Assembly (NCBI GenBank): GCA_002319075.1
Contig: NVQB01000001.1
Span: 4,650,001-4,714,000, forward strand
Source of the DNA: Sphingobacteriaceae bacterium
GTDB lineage: Bacteria > Bacteroidota > Bacteroidia > B-17B0 > Aurantibacillaceae
Direction: 5' to 3'
Length of the DNA: 64,000 nt
This document shows positions 39,610 through 47,528 of the stretch, piece after piece. The translations under genes were made by a program, and so were the position numbers. Under the pieces are notes generated by a model. That model was not told where the DNA came from. It saw nothing but the letters and a program-made list of their open reading frames with translations, and did not search any database. Each line of letters begins with the position of its first letter. Position 1 is the stretch's first letter.

Positions 39610-40833
39610 CTAAAAGTACGTCGAGAAGCCAAACTGTATCCCCGACGTCCTGGCCGCTGGATTCCCAAGCAGGTCCGTTTGCCAATGATAGCGATAGTTT
39701 ACACGAATTACCGTTTGTTGTGAGGGACGAAAACTGAGTCCCGGTACTACGGCAAAAATATGATCAGAAATAGTTCCATTTGTTTCTTTAAAAGTCCCGA
39801 CGTTGTAATCTGTATACTCTAAACGCGCTGCAACATTGACTGTACTGTTTTCCCAGCCAAATAATTTTCGTTTTATAAGAGGTTGCACAATGTCTAAAAA
39901 ACCTCCTTGTTGTTGACTGCCGTATTGCTGACTATACGTGCCCGGAACATCTACCAGCACCCAGCACCATTCACCGGTTATATAAGTTTTAATTCGCGGA
40001 ATGACAGAATTAAAATCAATCGCAAATGCATCGACCCTTCTCCTTTTATCCAGCACTAACCCATCGTCTTCAAATTTATTGTAGATGCCTCCCATCCAGG
40101 ATAAGCCGATTTCTCCAACCTTTCGGTGTCTGAATGCCGTTTTAGCTGTAATCAAAGGCACACCATTAAAACTTTCTTCAAACCTATCCCGATTCGGTTT
40201 GCTGGCCGCTAAATGAGTTCTGTTCTGTGCATTAGAAATTATTTTATCATCAAAACCATTGCTTGCATAAAATTCGTAAGCCCAAACAAAATTATTGTGT
40301 GCGTATTTTCCAAACAAACCAAAACCTGCTGTGCTCCAGGTGGCTGGAAGAATAGTGGTAGCCGACAAAGGACGGCTCACAAATTCCCATTTCGGCCCAT
40401 CGTGATTTTGATTAAAGGCACCAATAGGATTCATAACAATACCGCCACGTAAATTAAGCAGAGGGTGTAATTCAATATCCATCGATGCAAACTCAATAGA
40501 AATTTCTTTCCCACCTTCTTCAAATTCGATCTCCGATAAAAACTTGATCCGTTTTTTTATACTAGAGGCGACAAACAAAGTCATGCGCGGCACCTGGAAC
40601 GATAGTCCGTCTGTTACCCCGTCTGTAATAAAATAGCTGCTATTGGCTTCTAAATACCCTCCAAGCGAAACCGGTAGTTTTCCGGCTTGCAGAAAAGGAC
40701 GGTTATAAACTGCATCCATATTCAACTTCATTTTAGAAGTATCTGCCGGAACTCGTTTAAACAAAGCACTGTCGCTTTGCGTAAAATTCTTTGTGAAAGA
40801 CAATATTAAAATTAAAAGTAGTGTTGTTTTCAT
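39610..40833 (-). CDS. Outer-membrane porin-like protein
   Basis: 407 residues from the ATG at 40833, giving signal peptide MKTTLLLILILSFTKNFTQ. An upstream ATG at 40860 adds nine charged residues and is less likely. The mature protein is a beta-barrel (LSFQVPRMTLFVASSIKKRIKFLSEIEFEEGG, MDIELHPLLNLRGGIVMNPIGAFNQNHDG) ending in Phe (IQFGFSTYF), resembling phosphate-selective porin O/P-like barrels. Third gene of the leftward cluster, 102 bp after the Rieske gene, with a 16-bp tandem repeat in that gap. Solute is unknown; metal-related by context. Confidence 0.8.
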   Translation of the reverse strand: MKTTLLLILILSFTKNFTQSDSALFKRVPADTSKMKLNMDAVYNRPFLQAGKLPVSLGGYLEANSSYFITDGVTDGLSFQVPRMTLFVASSIKKRIKFLSEIEFEEGGKEISIEFASMDIELHPLLNLRGGIVMNPIGAFNQNHDGPKWEFVSRPLSATTILPATWSTAGFGLFGKYAHNNFVWAYEFYASNGFDDKIISNAQNRTHLAASKPNRDRFEESFNGVPLITAKTAFRHRKVGEIGLSWMGGIYNKFEDDGLVLDKRRRVDAFAIDFNSVIPRIKTYITGEWCWVLVDVPGTYSQQYGSQQQGGFLDIVQPLIKRKLFGWENSTVNVAARLEYTDYNVGTFKETNGTISDHIFAVVPGLSFRPSQQTVIRVNYRYHWQTDLLGNPAARTSGIQFGFSTYF

Positions 40834-40868
40834 TGTTGTTTCGTGTTTTTGTTCCTTCATGAATCTCT

Positions 40869-40916
40869 TCAGTCTCTCCGGTCCTGATTCCCTTCAGTCC
40901 TGGCTCCCTTCAGTCC
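40869..40916. repeat. Three tandem 16-bp units
   Basis: Units at 40869-40884, 40885-40900 and 40901-40916; the last two share CCCTTCAGTCCTG. They lie between the Rieske and porin-like genes of one operon. Confidence 0.75.
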
Positions 40917-40935
40917 CCTTAGTCTTGTCTCTGCT

Positions 40936-41373
40936 CTAACTCAAATGCACATAAATCTTCAATTCATCACTCGTCACCTTAAATGCATGCAGCTTCTCTT
41001 CAGCCGGACCTTGAATAACTTCCCCTTTGTTGTTAAACTCACTGCCATGAGCTGAGCAGGTCATGATGTCGCCATTTAGGTTCAACTCACTGCTTTGATG
41101 CGTGCAGCGTAAGAGCAGGGCAGAATACTCCGTATCTGAAAAACGGTAAACGACAATCGGAAAATCTGAATGCTCAGGTTTAGTGACAATGCTTCTGCGG
41201 AATTTTTTTTTCTCTTTGTGAATGACTTCAAATTCGCTCTTGTTAATTTGCAATTGGTTATTGGAAGTCACACTTTGAACTTGTTTTGCCGGCTTGCAAT
41301 GTTGTAATAATGACATTGCTGTAACACCAAGACAAGCAGTCCCGCAGGTTTTTATAAATTCTTTCCGGTTCAT
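40936..41373 (-). CDS. Rieske [2Fe-2S] domain protein, exported
   Basis: 145 residues. N-terminal export signal MNRKEFIKTCGTACLGVTAMSLLQHC, Tat-like in outline (N-R-K, no twin Arg) and possibly lipidated at the Cys. The Rieske site is complete: C90-T-H92 and C106-S-A-H109. The Ser/Gly fold is short, a single Rieske domain. It lies 1 bp after the di-heme oxidoreductase gene and probably serves as a periplasmic electron carrier to or from it. Confidence 0.92.
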   Translation of the reverse strand: MNRKEFIKTCGTACLGVTAMSLLQHCKPAKQVQSVTSNNQLQINKSEFEVIHKEKKKFRRSIVTKPEHSDFPIVVYRFSDTEYSALLLRCTHQSSELNLNGDIMTCSAHGSEFNNKGEVIQGPAEEKLHAFKVTSDELKIYVHLS

Positions 41374-41374
41374 A

Positions 41375-42571
41375 TTAAAGACTTTCTAAAAATTGAATGA
41401 GATTATTTTTATCTGTAACCGAGAGGCTCTGATAATTCAGTTTACTTTTTTCTCCTTCACCGCCATGCATTAAAATGGCTGACTCAATAGAGGTAGCTCT
41501 GCCGTCATGCATTAAATAGTAATTGCCACCCTGCGAATTTTTTGATAAACCTAAACCCCAAAGCGCTGGTGTCCGCCATTCGGCCGTTGTTGCTGAGCCT
41601 TCGGTATATCCATCGTCCAGACCAGGTCCCATATCGTGCAACAATAAATCTGTATAAGGATAAAATGTTTTGTTAGCTAACACTGCGATTTTATAATCTC
41701 CGGTTTTTAGTTGTGCTTTATGGCACGTTTCGCAGCCCAGTGACGTAAATACTTGCCGGCCACTTTCTACTTTCGCAGGCTGACGCTGGATAGGTGCTTT
41801 TAGTGTTCTTAAATAAAAGACCACACTATGAATGGCAGCGTTACTTATCTCAGGATCTACTTCTGAATGCGAATAAGTGTCTATAGGTTCAAAAGAGGAA
41901 TTAATCCCCATGTCCTGGTTGTAGGCATTCGCCGTTTGTTGCAGCAGATCGTAAGCGGCTCCTTTTCTTCCGAAGCGACCAATGTGTTTTCCATTGCGCT
42001 CGATGCTTTGCGCACGGTAATCACAATAAGAGGGTGTATGAACCCAATTTGCTACACCAGATATGCCATCTCCATCGGCATCATAAGGATCTGCCATGGC
42101 TAGAATATCTGCATCACTAACCGCATCCAGATATCCAAGGCCTGTATTGGCAGGAGGTAACAGTTTGGAGCTTCTTGCGCCCAGTGGGAGTACTTCAGGG
42201 TTATATCCTGGGATCGCGCGGTTCTGCAATTGTGGACCGCCAAAATCTAAATACTGATTGCCGGTGCTATCGTATTGACCAAAGCGTATTAAAGAAGTAA
42301 AAGGGTGTCCCTTACCATCACCGGCATGGCAACTACCGCAGGAGTTGGCCACGAAGATCGGACCCAGCCCGTTTTCTTTAGTGAAAATGTCATTATTGAA
42401 TGCACGATCTCCTTTTAAGAATTGTTCTTTCTCCTGTCCGCTTAATCCTTCCACCGGACCATCCAGCAGCTCTTCTTCCGCTGCGGCTTTTGGTCCTGTT
42501 TTTTTACAGGCCAGTAAACTAAGACACGCCATCACGATACAAACTATGTATTTTCTTTTTATCATTTTCAT
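41375..42571 (-). CDS. Di-heme oxidoreductase (DHOR) lipoprotein
   Basis: 398 residues. Lipobox LLAC (C22). Two haem c sites: C78-GS-C81-H82 and C280-ET-C283-H284. Further family stretches are GGPQLQNRAIPGY, GYLDAVSDADILAMADPYDADGDGISG and PALWGLGLSKNS (DUF1111/di-heme peroxidase-like thiol oxidoreductase). In Gram-negative iron loci this family sits beside imelysins, which fits the neighbours here. It is probably involved in redox conversion of iron at the outer membrane. First gene of the leftward operon. Confidence 0.93.
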   Translation of the reverse strand: MKMIKRKYIVCIVMACLSLLACKKTGPKAAAEEELLDGPVEGLSGQEKEQFLKGDRAFNNDIFTKENGLGPIFVANSCGSCHAGDGKGHPFTSLIRFGQYDSTGNQYLDFGGPQLQNRAIPGYNPEVLPLGARSSKLLPPANTGLGYLDAVSDADILAMADPYDADGDGISGVANWVHTPSYCDYRAQSIERNGKHIGRFGRKGAAYDLLQQTANAYNQDMGINSSFEPIDTYSHSEVDPEISNAAIHSVVFYLRTLKAPIQRQPAKVESGRQVFTSLGCETCHKAQLKTGDYKIAVLANKTFYPYTDLLLHDMGPGLDDGYTEGSATTAEWRTPALWGLGLSKNSQGGNYYLMHDGRATSIESAILMHGGEGEKSKLNYQSLSVTDKNNLIQFLESL

Positions 42572-42578
42572 TACTTAA

Positions 42579-42625
42579 AGGTCTATTTTAATTTATGAAT
42601 AAGAATTATTAAATTTGGTAGACCT
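42579..42625. promoter_or_regulatory. Divergent promoter with inverted repeat, candidate metal-regulator operator
   Basis: AGGTCTA (42579-42585) and TAGACCT (42619-42625) form a 7-bp inverted repeat that encloses the exact -7 box TAAATTTG (42610-42617) of the regulator gene. The arrangement, directly between the DtxR-type regulator and the haem protein operon, suggests autoregulation plus control of the leftward genes. Confidence 0.55.
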
Positions 42626-42637
42626 AATATTTTTTTT

Positions 42638-43294
42638 ATGCGGAACGAAACCATTGAGAATTACTTAAAAACGATCTACCATTTGTCGCAGGATAATAAA
42701 GCTGCGGTAGGGAATTTTCAACTTGCTAAAAAACTAAATATTAAACCTTCGTCGGTTACTGAGTCTCTTCGTAAATTACATGAGCTTAATTATGTGATCT
42801 ATGAAAAATCTTATGGAACACGTCTCACAGCGCAAGGTTCAAGACTGGCTTTAAATATTATACGCCGTCATCGTATCTGGGAAACTTACCTGGCAAAAGA
42901 ACTAGGATTTGGCTGGGACGAAGTGCATGAAATAGCAGAAGCTTTAGAACATGTTCAAAACGATAAGCTCATTCGGAAGCTTTCTGAAATATTAGGTAAC
43001 CCTAATTATGATCCGCACGGAGATCCGATTCCTGATGAAAAAGGAAAAATCATCAAAAGTAATTTCCTAAGTCTGACCGAAGTAAAAGGAAAATCGGAGT
43101 ACCGTATCATGGGTGTTTCAGATCACTCACCTGCTTTTTTAAAATACCTCGACAAAAATAAACTGGTTATCGGCGCACGCATAAGCATTAAATCTATAGA
43201 AGAGTTTGATAATTCTATGATTATTTTATGCGATAACAAACAACTCATCATCACACCTAAGGTGGCAGAAAATATTATTGTGGAGGAGGTTTAG
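42638..43294 (+). CDS. DtxR/MntR-type metal-dependent transcriptional regulator
   Basis: 218 residues. N-terminal winged helix (TIENYLKTIYHLSQ, FQLAKKLNIKPSSVTESLRKLHELNYV), then the dimerisation/metal-binding domain (LALNIIRRHRIWETYLAKELGFGWDEVHEIAEALEHVQNDKLIRKL, DPHGDPIPDE), and an SH3-like C-terminal FeoA domain about 140-215. Metals are Mn(II) or Fe(II) in the family; which is used here cannot be told. It probably controls the surrounding uptake genes. Confidence 0.95.
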   Translation: MRNETIENYLKTIYHLSQDNKAAVGNFQLAKKLNIKPSSVTESLRKLHELNYVIYEKSYGTRLTAQGSRLALNIIRRHRIWETYLAKELGFGWDEVHEIAEALEHVQNDKLIRKLSEILGNPNYDPHGDPIPDEKGKIIKSNFLSLTEVKGKSEYRIMGVSDHSPAFLKYLDKNKLVIGARISIKSIEEFDNSMIILCDNKQLIITPKVAENIIVEEV

Positions 43295-43379
43295 GAGTTG
43301 GGGTAAATAGTTGGGAGCCTGCATGCAATTTCCTTTCCCTTACCCTCGCTGGTTATAAATGCAATTAGAACGTATTGAA

Positions 43380-44786
43380 CTAGTTAATATTCTTACCATC
43401 CATCATCATCAACTCCCTAATATATTTCACCGGGGCACTTCCATAACTTAAAAATTTCTCATGAAAAACTTTGAGATCAAATTTATCTTTTTGTTTTGCT
43501 TTTAAGTCTTCGCGTAATTCATAAATTTCTTTAAAGCCGGTGAAGTAGGAGCAGAGCTGTACCTGGCTCAGGGTTACGCGTCTCCATTTTCCCTCCGCTT
43601 CGGCCTTTTGTTGAAAGGCTTCTTTGGTCAAGAGGTCGAGAGCTTCCTGTTTCTCCATGTTTTTGGCATGCACTGAATAATCTAAAATGGTATTGCAGGT
43701 ACTTCTTAAATTCCATTTATAATACATGAGCCACATTTCGGCACTAGCCGTCTCTGCTCCGTTATCAGCACCATAGCCATTTTCCAGCATCATACGTTCT
43801 GTGTAAACAGCCCAGCCTTCTACCATAGCACCGTTACCAAGTAGTGCTTTGATGATACTTGGTGATTGGTTCGAATAAATAAGTTGCGTATAATGTCCGG
43901 GAATGGCTTCGTGTATGTTTAAGATCTGTAAAATGTAATGGTTGTATTCACGTAAATAACTTTCCGATTTTTCCTTGCTCCAGCCATTCATGCTGCCTAC
44001 GTTGTAATAAGTGTTTCCGTTTTTATCATAGGGACCCGGAGAAGAAATCGAAGCGCCTGCCAGTCCAGCCATATAAGCCGGTTCTTTGCGCACTACTAAA
44101 GGTTTTGAGGGGTCTAAATAAAGGAGTTTCTTTTTGTTGACGAAGGCCACAAGTTCCGGAATTTGATGTTCGATGGCCGACTGAAAGGAATCAGGTTGCA
44201 CATGTTTTACAGATAGCACCTCAATCATTGACTTAATGGCGTCTAATTTGTTTTCAGGAATAGGTGTGTCTTTTAAATATTTTGGCCAGAGTTCCTGGGT
44301 CAAAGCAAACATTTTTTCATGCAGCTCTTTTTTATGGGCCAGGGCCTTTTCAAAGATCTGATCAGCGCTATAGCCAGACTGAATATCAAACTCAAACTTT
44401 TTAGCATAGAGCTCCTTTCCTAAACGAAAACTTCTTGGATTTTTATTTTTGTAAGTCTTTAAAAATACTGCGTAGTCTTTAACAGCTGCGGCACAGTTCT
44501 TAGAGCGGGTTTTTAGTTTTTCTTTTTCGTCAGCACTTCGTTTCGATTTTTTTAAAACCTCTTCCAGGTCCGCCTCAAAAGTGGACACTCCGCCAAGATT
44601 TTGACTGATCGCCAATTCGGTATGTTCTAAGGTAGGACTTTTGATATTTTTCTTCGCGGCTTCATAGTACCCTGGAACTGCGGCCATTCTCAAATAAAAA
44701 TTATCGAGCCGTGTATCAAGACTATCGTAAGTGTTGTTCATCAACTCTGCAAAACTTCCGCAGACATTATAAGTAGAAGGATCCAA
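43380..44786 (-). CDS. DUF885 family zinc metallopeptidase, truncated at the 5' end
   Basis: 468 residues if read from the TTG at 44786, but no ATG is present and the frame closes at a TAA about 40 bp further upstream. The zinc motif HEAIPGHYTQL has H292, E293 and H298, with a later E in GAMVEGWAVYTERMML. Family members are about 580-600 residues with an N-terminal signal peptide and helical domain; roughly the first 110-130 residues are missing, and alignment-like similarity begins at DPSTYNVCGSFAEL. The upstream DNA is unrelated and shows a different gene content. So the gene looks broken and the fragment probably not exported. Confidence 0.85.
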   Translation of the reverse strand: MDPSTYNVCGSFAELMNNTYDSLDTRLDNFYLRMAAVPGYYEAAKKNIKSPTLEHTELAISQNLGGVSTFEADLEEVLKKSKRSADEKEKLKTRSKNCAAAVKDYAVFLKTYKNKNPRSFRLGKELYAKKFEFDIQSGYSADQIFEKALAHKKELHEKMFALTQELWPKYLKDTPIPENKLDAIKSMIEVLSVKHVQPDSFQSAIEHQIPELVAFVNKKKLLYLDPSKPLVVRKEPAYMAGLAGASISSPGPYDKNGNTYYNVGSMNGWSKEKSESYLREYNHYILQILNIHEAIPGHYTQLIYSNQSPSIIKALLGNGAMVEGWAVYTERMMLENGYGADNGAETASAEMWLMYYKWNLRSTCNTILDYSVHAKNMEKQEALDLLTKEAFQQKAEAEGKWRRVTLSQVQLCSYFTGFKEIYELREDLKAKQKDKFDLKVFHEKFLSYGSAPVKYIRELMMMDGKNIN

Positions 44787-44958
44787 GTCTTTTAAATTCG
44801 GCCGTCTTGTATTGCATTATTTCTTTATCGGTAAAATCAGGGTTTTTGTTTGTTTCTAATTCTGGGAATCTTCTCAAAAAATCGGAAATTTTCTCCATTT
44901 CACTTAGAAGAGCACGTATACTCCTTTCTTGAAATTGGATTTCCAGTTCTCTTGTCAT
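44767..44958 (-). CDS. Small hypothetical protein, 3' end overlapping the DUF885 gene
   Basis: 63 residues (MTRELEIQFQERSIRALLSEMEK...). Its last codons lie inside DUF885 sequence but in another frame, so the C-terminus is probably artificial and the original protein longer. It starts 4 bp after the upstream small gene, suggesting co-transcription. No family recognised. Confidence 0.4.
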   Translation of the reverse strand: MTRELEIQFQERSIRALLSEMEKISDFLRRFPELETNKNPDFTDKEIMQYKTAEFKRLGSFYL

Positions 44959-44962
44959 GGCC

Positions 44963-45223
44963 TTAATAGTTTACTCTTTCAGCCCAAACAATGTTGTTAA
45001 TATCAACCTTCTCTTCCAAAGAGTTTTGTTTTTGCTTGTTCCCGTTTTCTTCAGCTCGTTTCCACTCAATCATATTAAATGTTGGAATAAAGCGATAAAC
45101 GGTTCTAGATTCACCATCCTCATGATGCGTCGGGTCATAAAGCACTCCAGATAGTTCCTTTCCATTTTTAAGTTTAAAAACGATGTGCTTGTTATGATAT
45201 GGAAAAAAATCTACCTCATTCAT
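44963..45223 (-). CDS. Small hypothetical protein, Sm-like outline
   Basis: 86 residues from the ATG at 45223. The start HNKHIVFKLKNGKELSGVLYDP resembles the first strands of an Sm/SH3-like small barrel, but the rest is not diagnostic. It ends VDINNIVWAERVNY. An upstream non-ATG start would add 19 residues. First of a small two-gene unit at the edge of the accessory region. Confidence 0.5.
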   Translation of the reverse strand: MNEVDFFPYHNKHIVFKLKNGKELSGVLYDPTHHEDGESRTVYRFIPTFNMIEWKRAEENGNKQKQNSLEEKVDINNIVWAERVNY

Positions 45224-45342
45224 TTCTTGAAAATTAAATAAAAAATATGAGTATCCAAAATCATTTGGCAATGCTATCAACGCCTAAGCTTATCAGGATA
45301 ATTCTTGGGTTTTAGAGGGGTTGTACGACCACTTGTATGAGA

Positions 45343-45813
45343 TCATCCAGCTTCGTCGATCTCATCAGCTCTTTCTTTAGGGATTGGCTCTCCTATCAAT
45401 TCTTCGGCTGCCCCTTCTTTAATTTCTTCTTCCTTTTTTATTGACTCACCGTATTTTTCATTTAAAGCTATTGAGATGTATTCCCGTAATTTCTCTTCAC
45501 TACCTGGAAGGGTTGCCTCTGCTAATTCTGTTTTGTCTTGGAAGTTTGCCTTTCGCTGGCCTGATTCAGGGCCATTTCCACCTTTGGCTTCACCTACCTT
45601 GACAGCAACCGTTTGAGCATTTTGACCATCTGAGCCAAGTTCATTGGCCATTTGATTCATTTTAATGTCAGAGATTGGATCACCGAACTCCTGAGCTTTA
45701 GAATTGTCTTCTAGCTGTTTGGTGTTAGTTTCTGCATCTTTTTGAAGGAAATTATTTACTCCTTCCATCAATGTTTTGCGGACTAGGTTTCTTATTTCTT
45801 GTAGTTTATTCAT
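45343..45813 (-). CDS. Acidic hypothetical protein
   Basis: 156 residues, Glu/Lys/Asn/Gln-rich, no signal peptide or membrane segment. The N-terminal MNKLQEIRNLVRKTLMEGVNNFL looks like the short helices found at the ends of phage structural proteins, which is only a resemblance. Ends EPIPKERADEIDEAG. It is divergent from the HEPN-like gene. Confidence 0.5.
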   Translation of the reverse strand: MNKLQEIRNLVRKTLMEGVNNFLQKDAETNTKQLEDNSKAQEFGDPISDIKMNQMANELGSDGQNAQTVAVKVGEAKGGNGPESGQRKANFQDKTELAEATLPGSEEKLREYISIALNEKYGESIKKEEEIKEGAAEELIGEPIPKERADEIDEAG

Positions 45814-45895
45814 AACAGCATTTTCTTATAAATAGAAAAAAAAAGACTTTTTTGAGTGGGTTATTTTTACTAATTTGAAATAAAGTAGGATAACT

Positions 45896-46885
45896 ATGTC
45901 ATCAAAAAAGAACAACAAAAATATAGCAGAACATATACGGCAATTACGGAGCCGAAAAGAGTTTGAGACTTTTTGGGAACTAAGAGAAGCATTTACCAGA
46001 ATTGGTAAAATTTTAATAGAGTTGAAGAAATCTGACACTCCTGTACATAAGGAACTGATAAAATATGTGCCAGTCAATTTAGTCGGATCAATGGAATCAT
46101 TTTTAAGATCAACCTGTGCCAAGCTCATAAATCATGATGAGAAATACTTGAACAATGCAAAAGATCTTCTTAAATCAAATTTGGACTGGGAGCTAATGCG
46201 GCAAATTCAAAAAAGAGAATTTACTTTAGGGGAACTCATATCGCATCAACTTTCTTTTAGCAACTTCGATCAAATTGCGACAAATTTTAAGACGATTCTT
46301 GGCACAAATTTTATTAAAACGCTCCAAGAATTTGATCCAACTCCATACTTTATTAAACCATACTTCAGCGACAAAATCAAGAGTTTTAATTCAATTTCAA
46401 AACACATTTTTTCTGATCTGAATGATCTTTTTGAAATTCGACATATCGTTTGCCATGAGATGGCTTCAACAATGGAATTAGATTTAAAAAAGGTAACTAG
46501 GATTGTAACGAGTACAAGATTATTTAATTACCAGGTGTACTACTTTGTTTATCCGATCCTCTTTCCAGATACCTTCGAAGAAGAAGAAATTTTGGCAGAA
46601 CGAGCAAAAGAAGAATTTTTTAAAGCGGAAAAAGACTTGGAAGAATATGTGGCTGCTATTAAAGAAAACCCTATGGGTCCTATGGAGTGTAACGTAGACT
46701 ATGATTTACTTATTAAGTCACAAGAGCACTGGATAAACTATAGGAACACGTATTTGGAAGCGGTATGTGCGAACTTAAAGGATGATCCCCGTAATACCCT
46801 CTACTATGAGGAGGCCAGAGACTTAACAATAGAAAGAATTACAGACTTAAAATTTGATTTTGAAAATCTTGTAGTAAAACCTTAA
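45896..46885 (+). CDS. Helical protein with HEPN-like motif and LprI-like C-terminus
   Basis: 329 residues, no signal peptide. The middle shows LFEIRHIVCHEMAS with R182-x4-H187, the R-x4-6-H pattern of HEPN ribonucleases, preceded by a run of helices. The C-terminal segment SQEHWINYRNTYLEAVC (275-291) followed by a second Cys-free helix resembles the LprI (DUF1311) repeat unit, with W279, R283 and C291 at the expected places. HEPN domains are frequent in abortive-infection and toxin proteins, and the neighbourhood has other defence-type genes. Activity is not shown by sequence alone. Confidence 0.65.
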   Translation: MSSKKNNKNIAEHIRQLRSRKEFETFWELREAFTRIGKILIELKKSDTPVHKELIKYVPVNLVGSMESFLRSTCAKLINHDEKYLNNAKDLLKSNLDWELMRQIQKREFTLGELISHQLSFSNFDQIATNFKTILGTNFIKTLQEFDPTPYFIKPYFSDKIKSFNSISKHIFSDLNDLFEIRHIVCHEMASTMELDLKKVTRIVTSTRLFNYQVYYFVYPILFPDTFEEEEILAERAKEEFFKAEKDLEEYVAAIKENPMGPMECNVDYDLLIKSQEHWINYRNTYLEAVCANLKDDPRNTLYYEEARDLTIERITDLKFDFENLVVKP

Positions 46886-46887
46886 TC

Positions 46888-47037
46888 TTAAGAATAAAGT
46901 GCAGCTGATAGAATATTCGTTTCAAATTTATAGTCGGCATCTGCTATATTTTTAATCTCACTTCTTTCGAGAGTAACTGTATAAAAATCAACGAAATTTA
47001 AATTGGGTATATTAGGTATAACTAATTTTTCAAGTGC
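46888..47037 (-). other. Coding-like stretch without start, -1 frame to the upstream gene
   Basis: About 49 codons open in the -1 frame right after the 129-residue gene, with no ATG, GTG or TTG start. The translation (ALEKLVIPNIPNLNFVDF...) has normal protein composition. It ends at a TAA at 46888-46890. Either a C-terminal extension reached by frameshift in the AAAAA run before the stop codon, or a decayed gene end. Confidence 0.35.
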
Positions 47038-47411
47038 TCAAAATGTCCGTTATCATTAAAATCGCCGCAAATGCCATGTTTCTTCTCAATTTTTCCTTGG
47101 GCGACATGTGTGCCTAATTTCTTGTATAAATTAGGCTTGTCGTGACATATTCTATCTAATTCCTTCACCGCAAAGTCTTCAGCGGTAAACAAGGACAGTG
47201 ACCAGCCACCACATTCTTTGCCAATTTTTTCTCGACTGGGGTTTGAAGGGTCCATTACTCTTGGTCTAAAGTTGCGTTCATCATTAATATCTTCAAATGT
47301 CCAACGATAAGTATCACAATCCATCTCCGAATAATCTTTCCCAACACAAGGAGTTTTTTTTGCGTCCTCCACAGTAGATATTTGCTCTTTATACTTTGGT
47401 ACTTTCGCCAT
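47022..47411 (-). CDS. Hypothetical protein with conserved Cys and WTFED motif
   Basis: 129 residues. Recognisable pattern: KYKEQISTVEDAKKTPCVGKDY, CDTYRWTFEDINDERNF, GGWSLSLFTAEDFAVKEL, and GTHVAQGKIEKKHGICGDFNDNGHFEHL. Five cysteines, no signal peptide. Proteins of this pattern occur scattered in Bacteroidota and other accessory regions without a known role; an immunity-type function is possible. The frame ends in an A-rich LKN stop, followed by an open -1 frame. Confidence 0.6.
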   Translation of the reverse strand: MAKVPKYKEQISTVEDAKKTPCVGKDYSEMDCDTYRWTFEDINDERNFRPRVMDPSNPSREKIGKECGGWSLSLFTAEDFAVKELDRICHDKPNLYKKLGTHVAQGKIEKKHGICGDFNDNGHFEHLKN

Positions 47412-47528
47412 TCATACTAGTCTACAGCGGCACAATAAATGTCAGGTTGGCCTCCAAATGGAACACTATCAATTGAACAATTATAAATGTAAAGATATTT
47501 ACGCACTAGAACGAAATTTCTAATCCAA

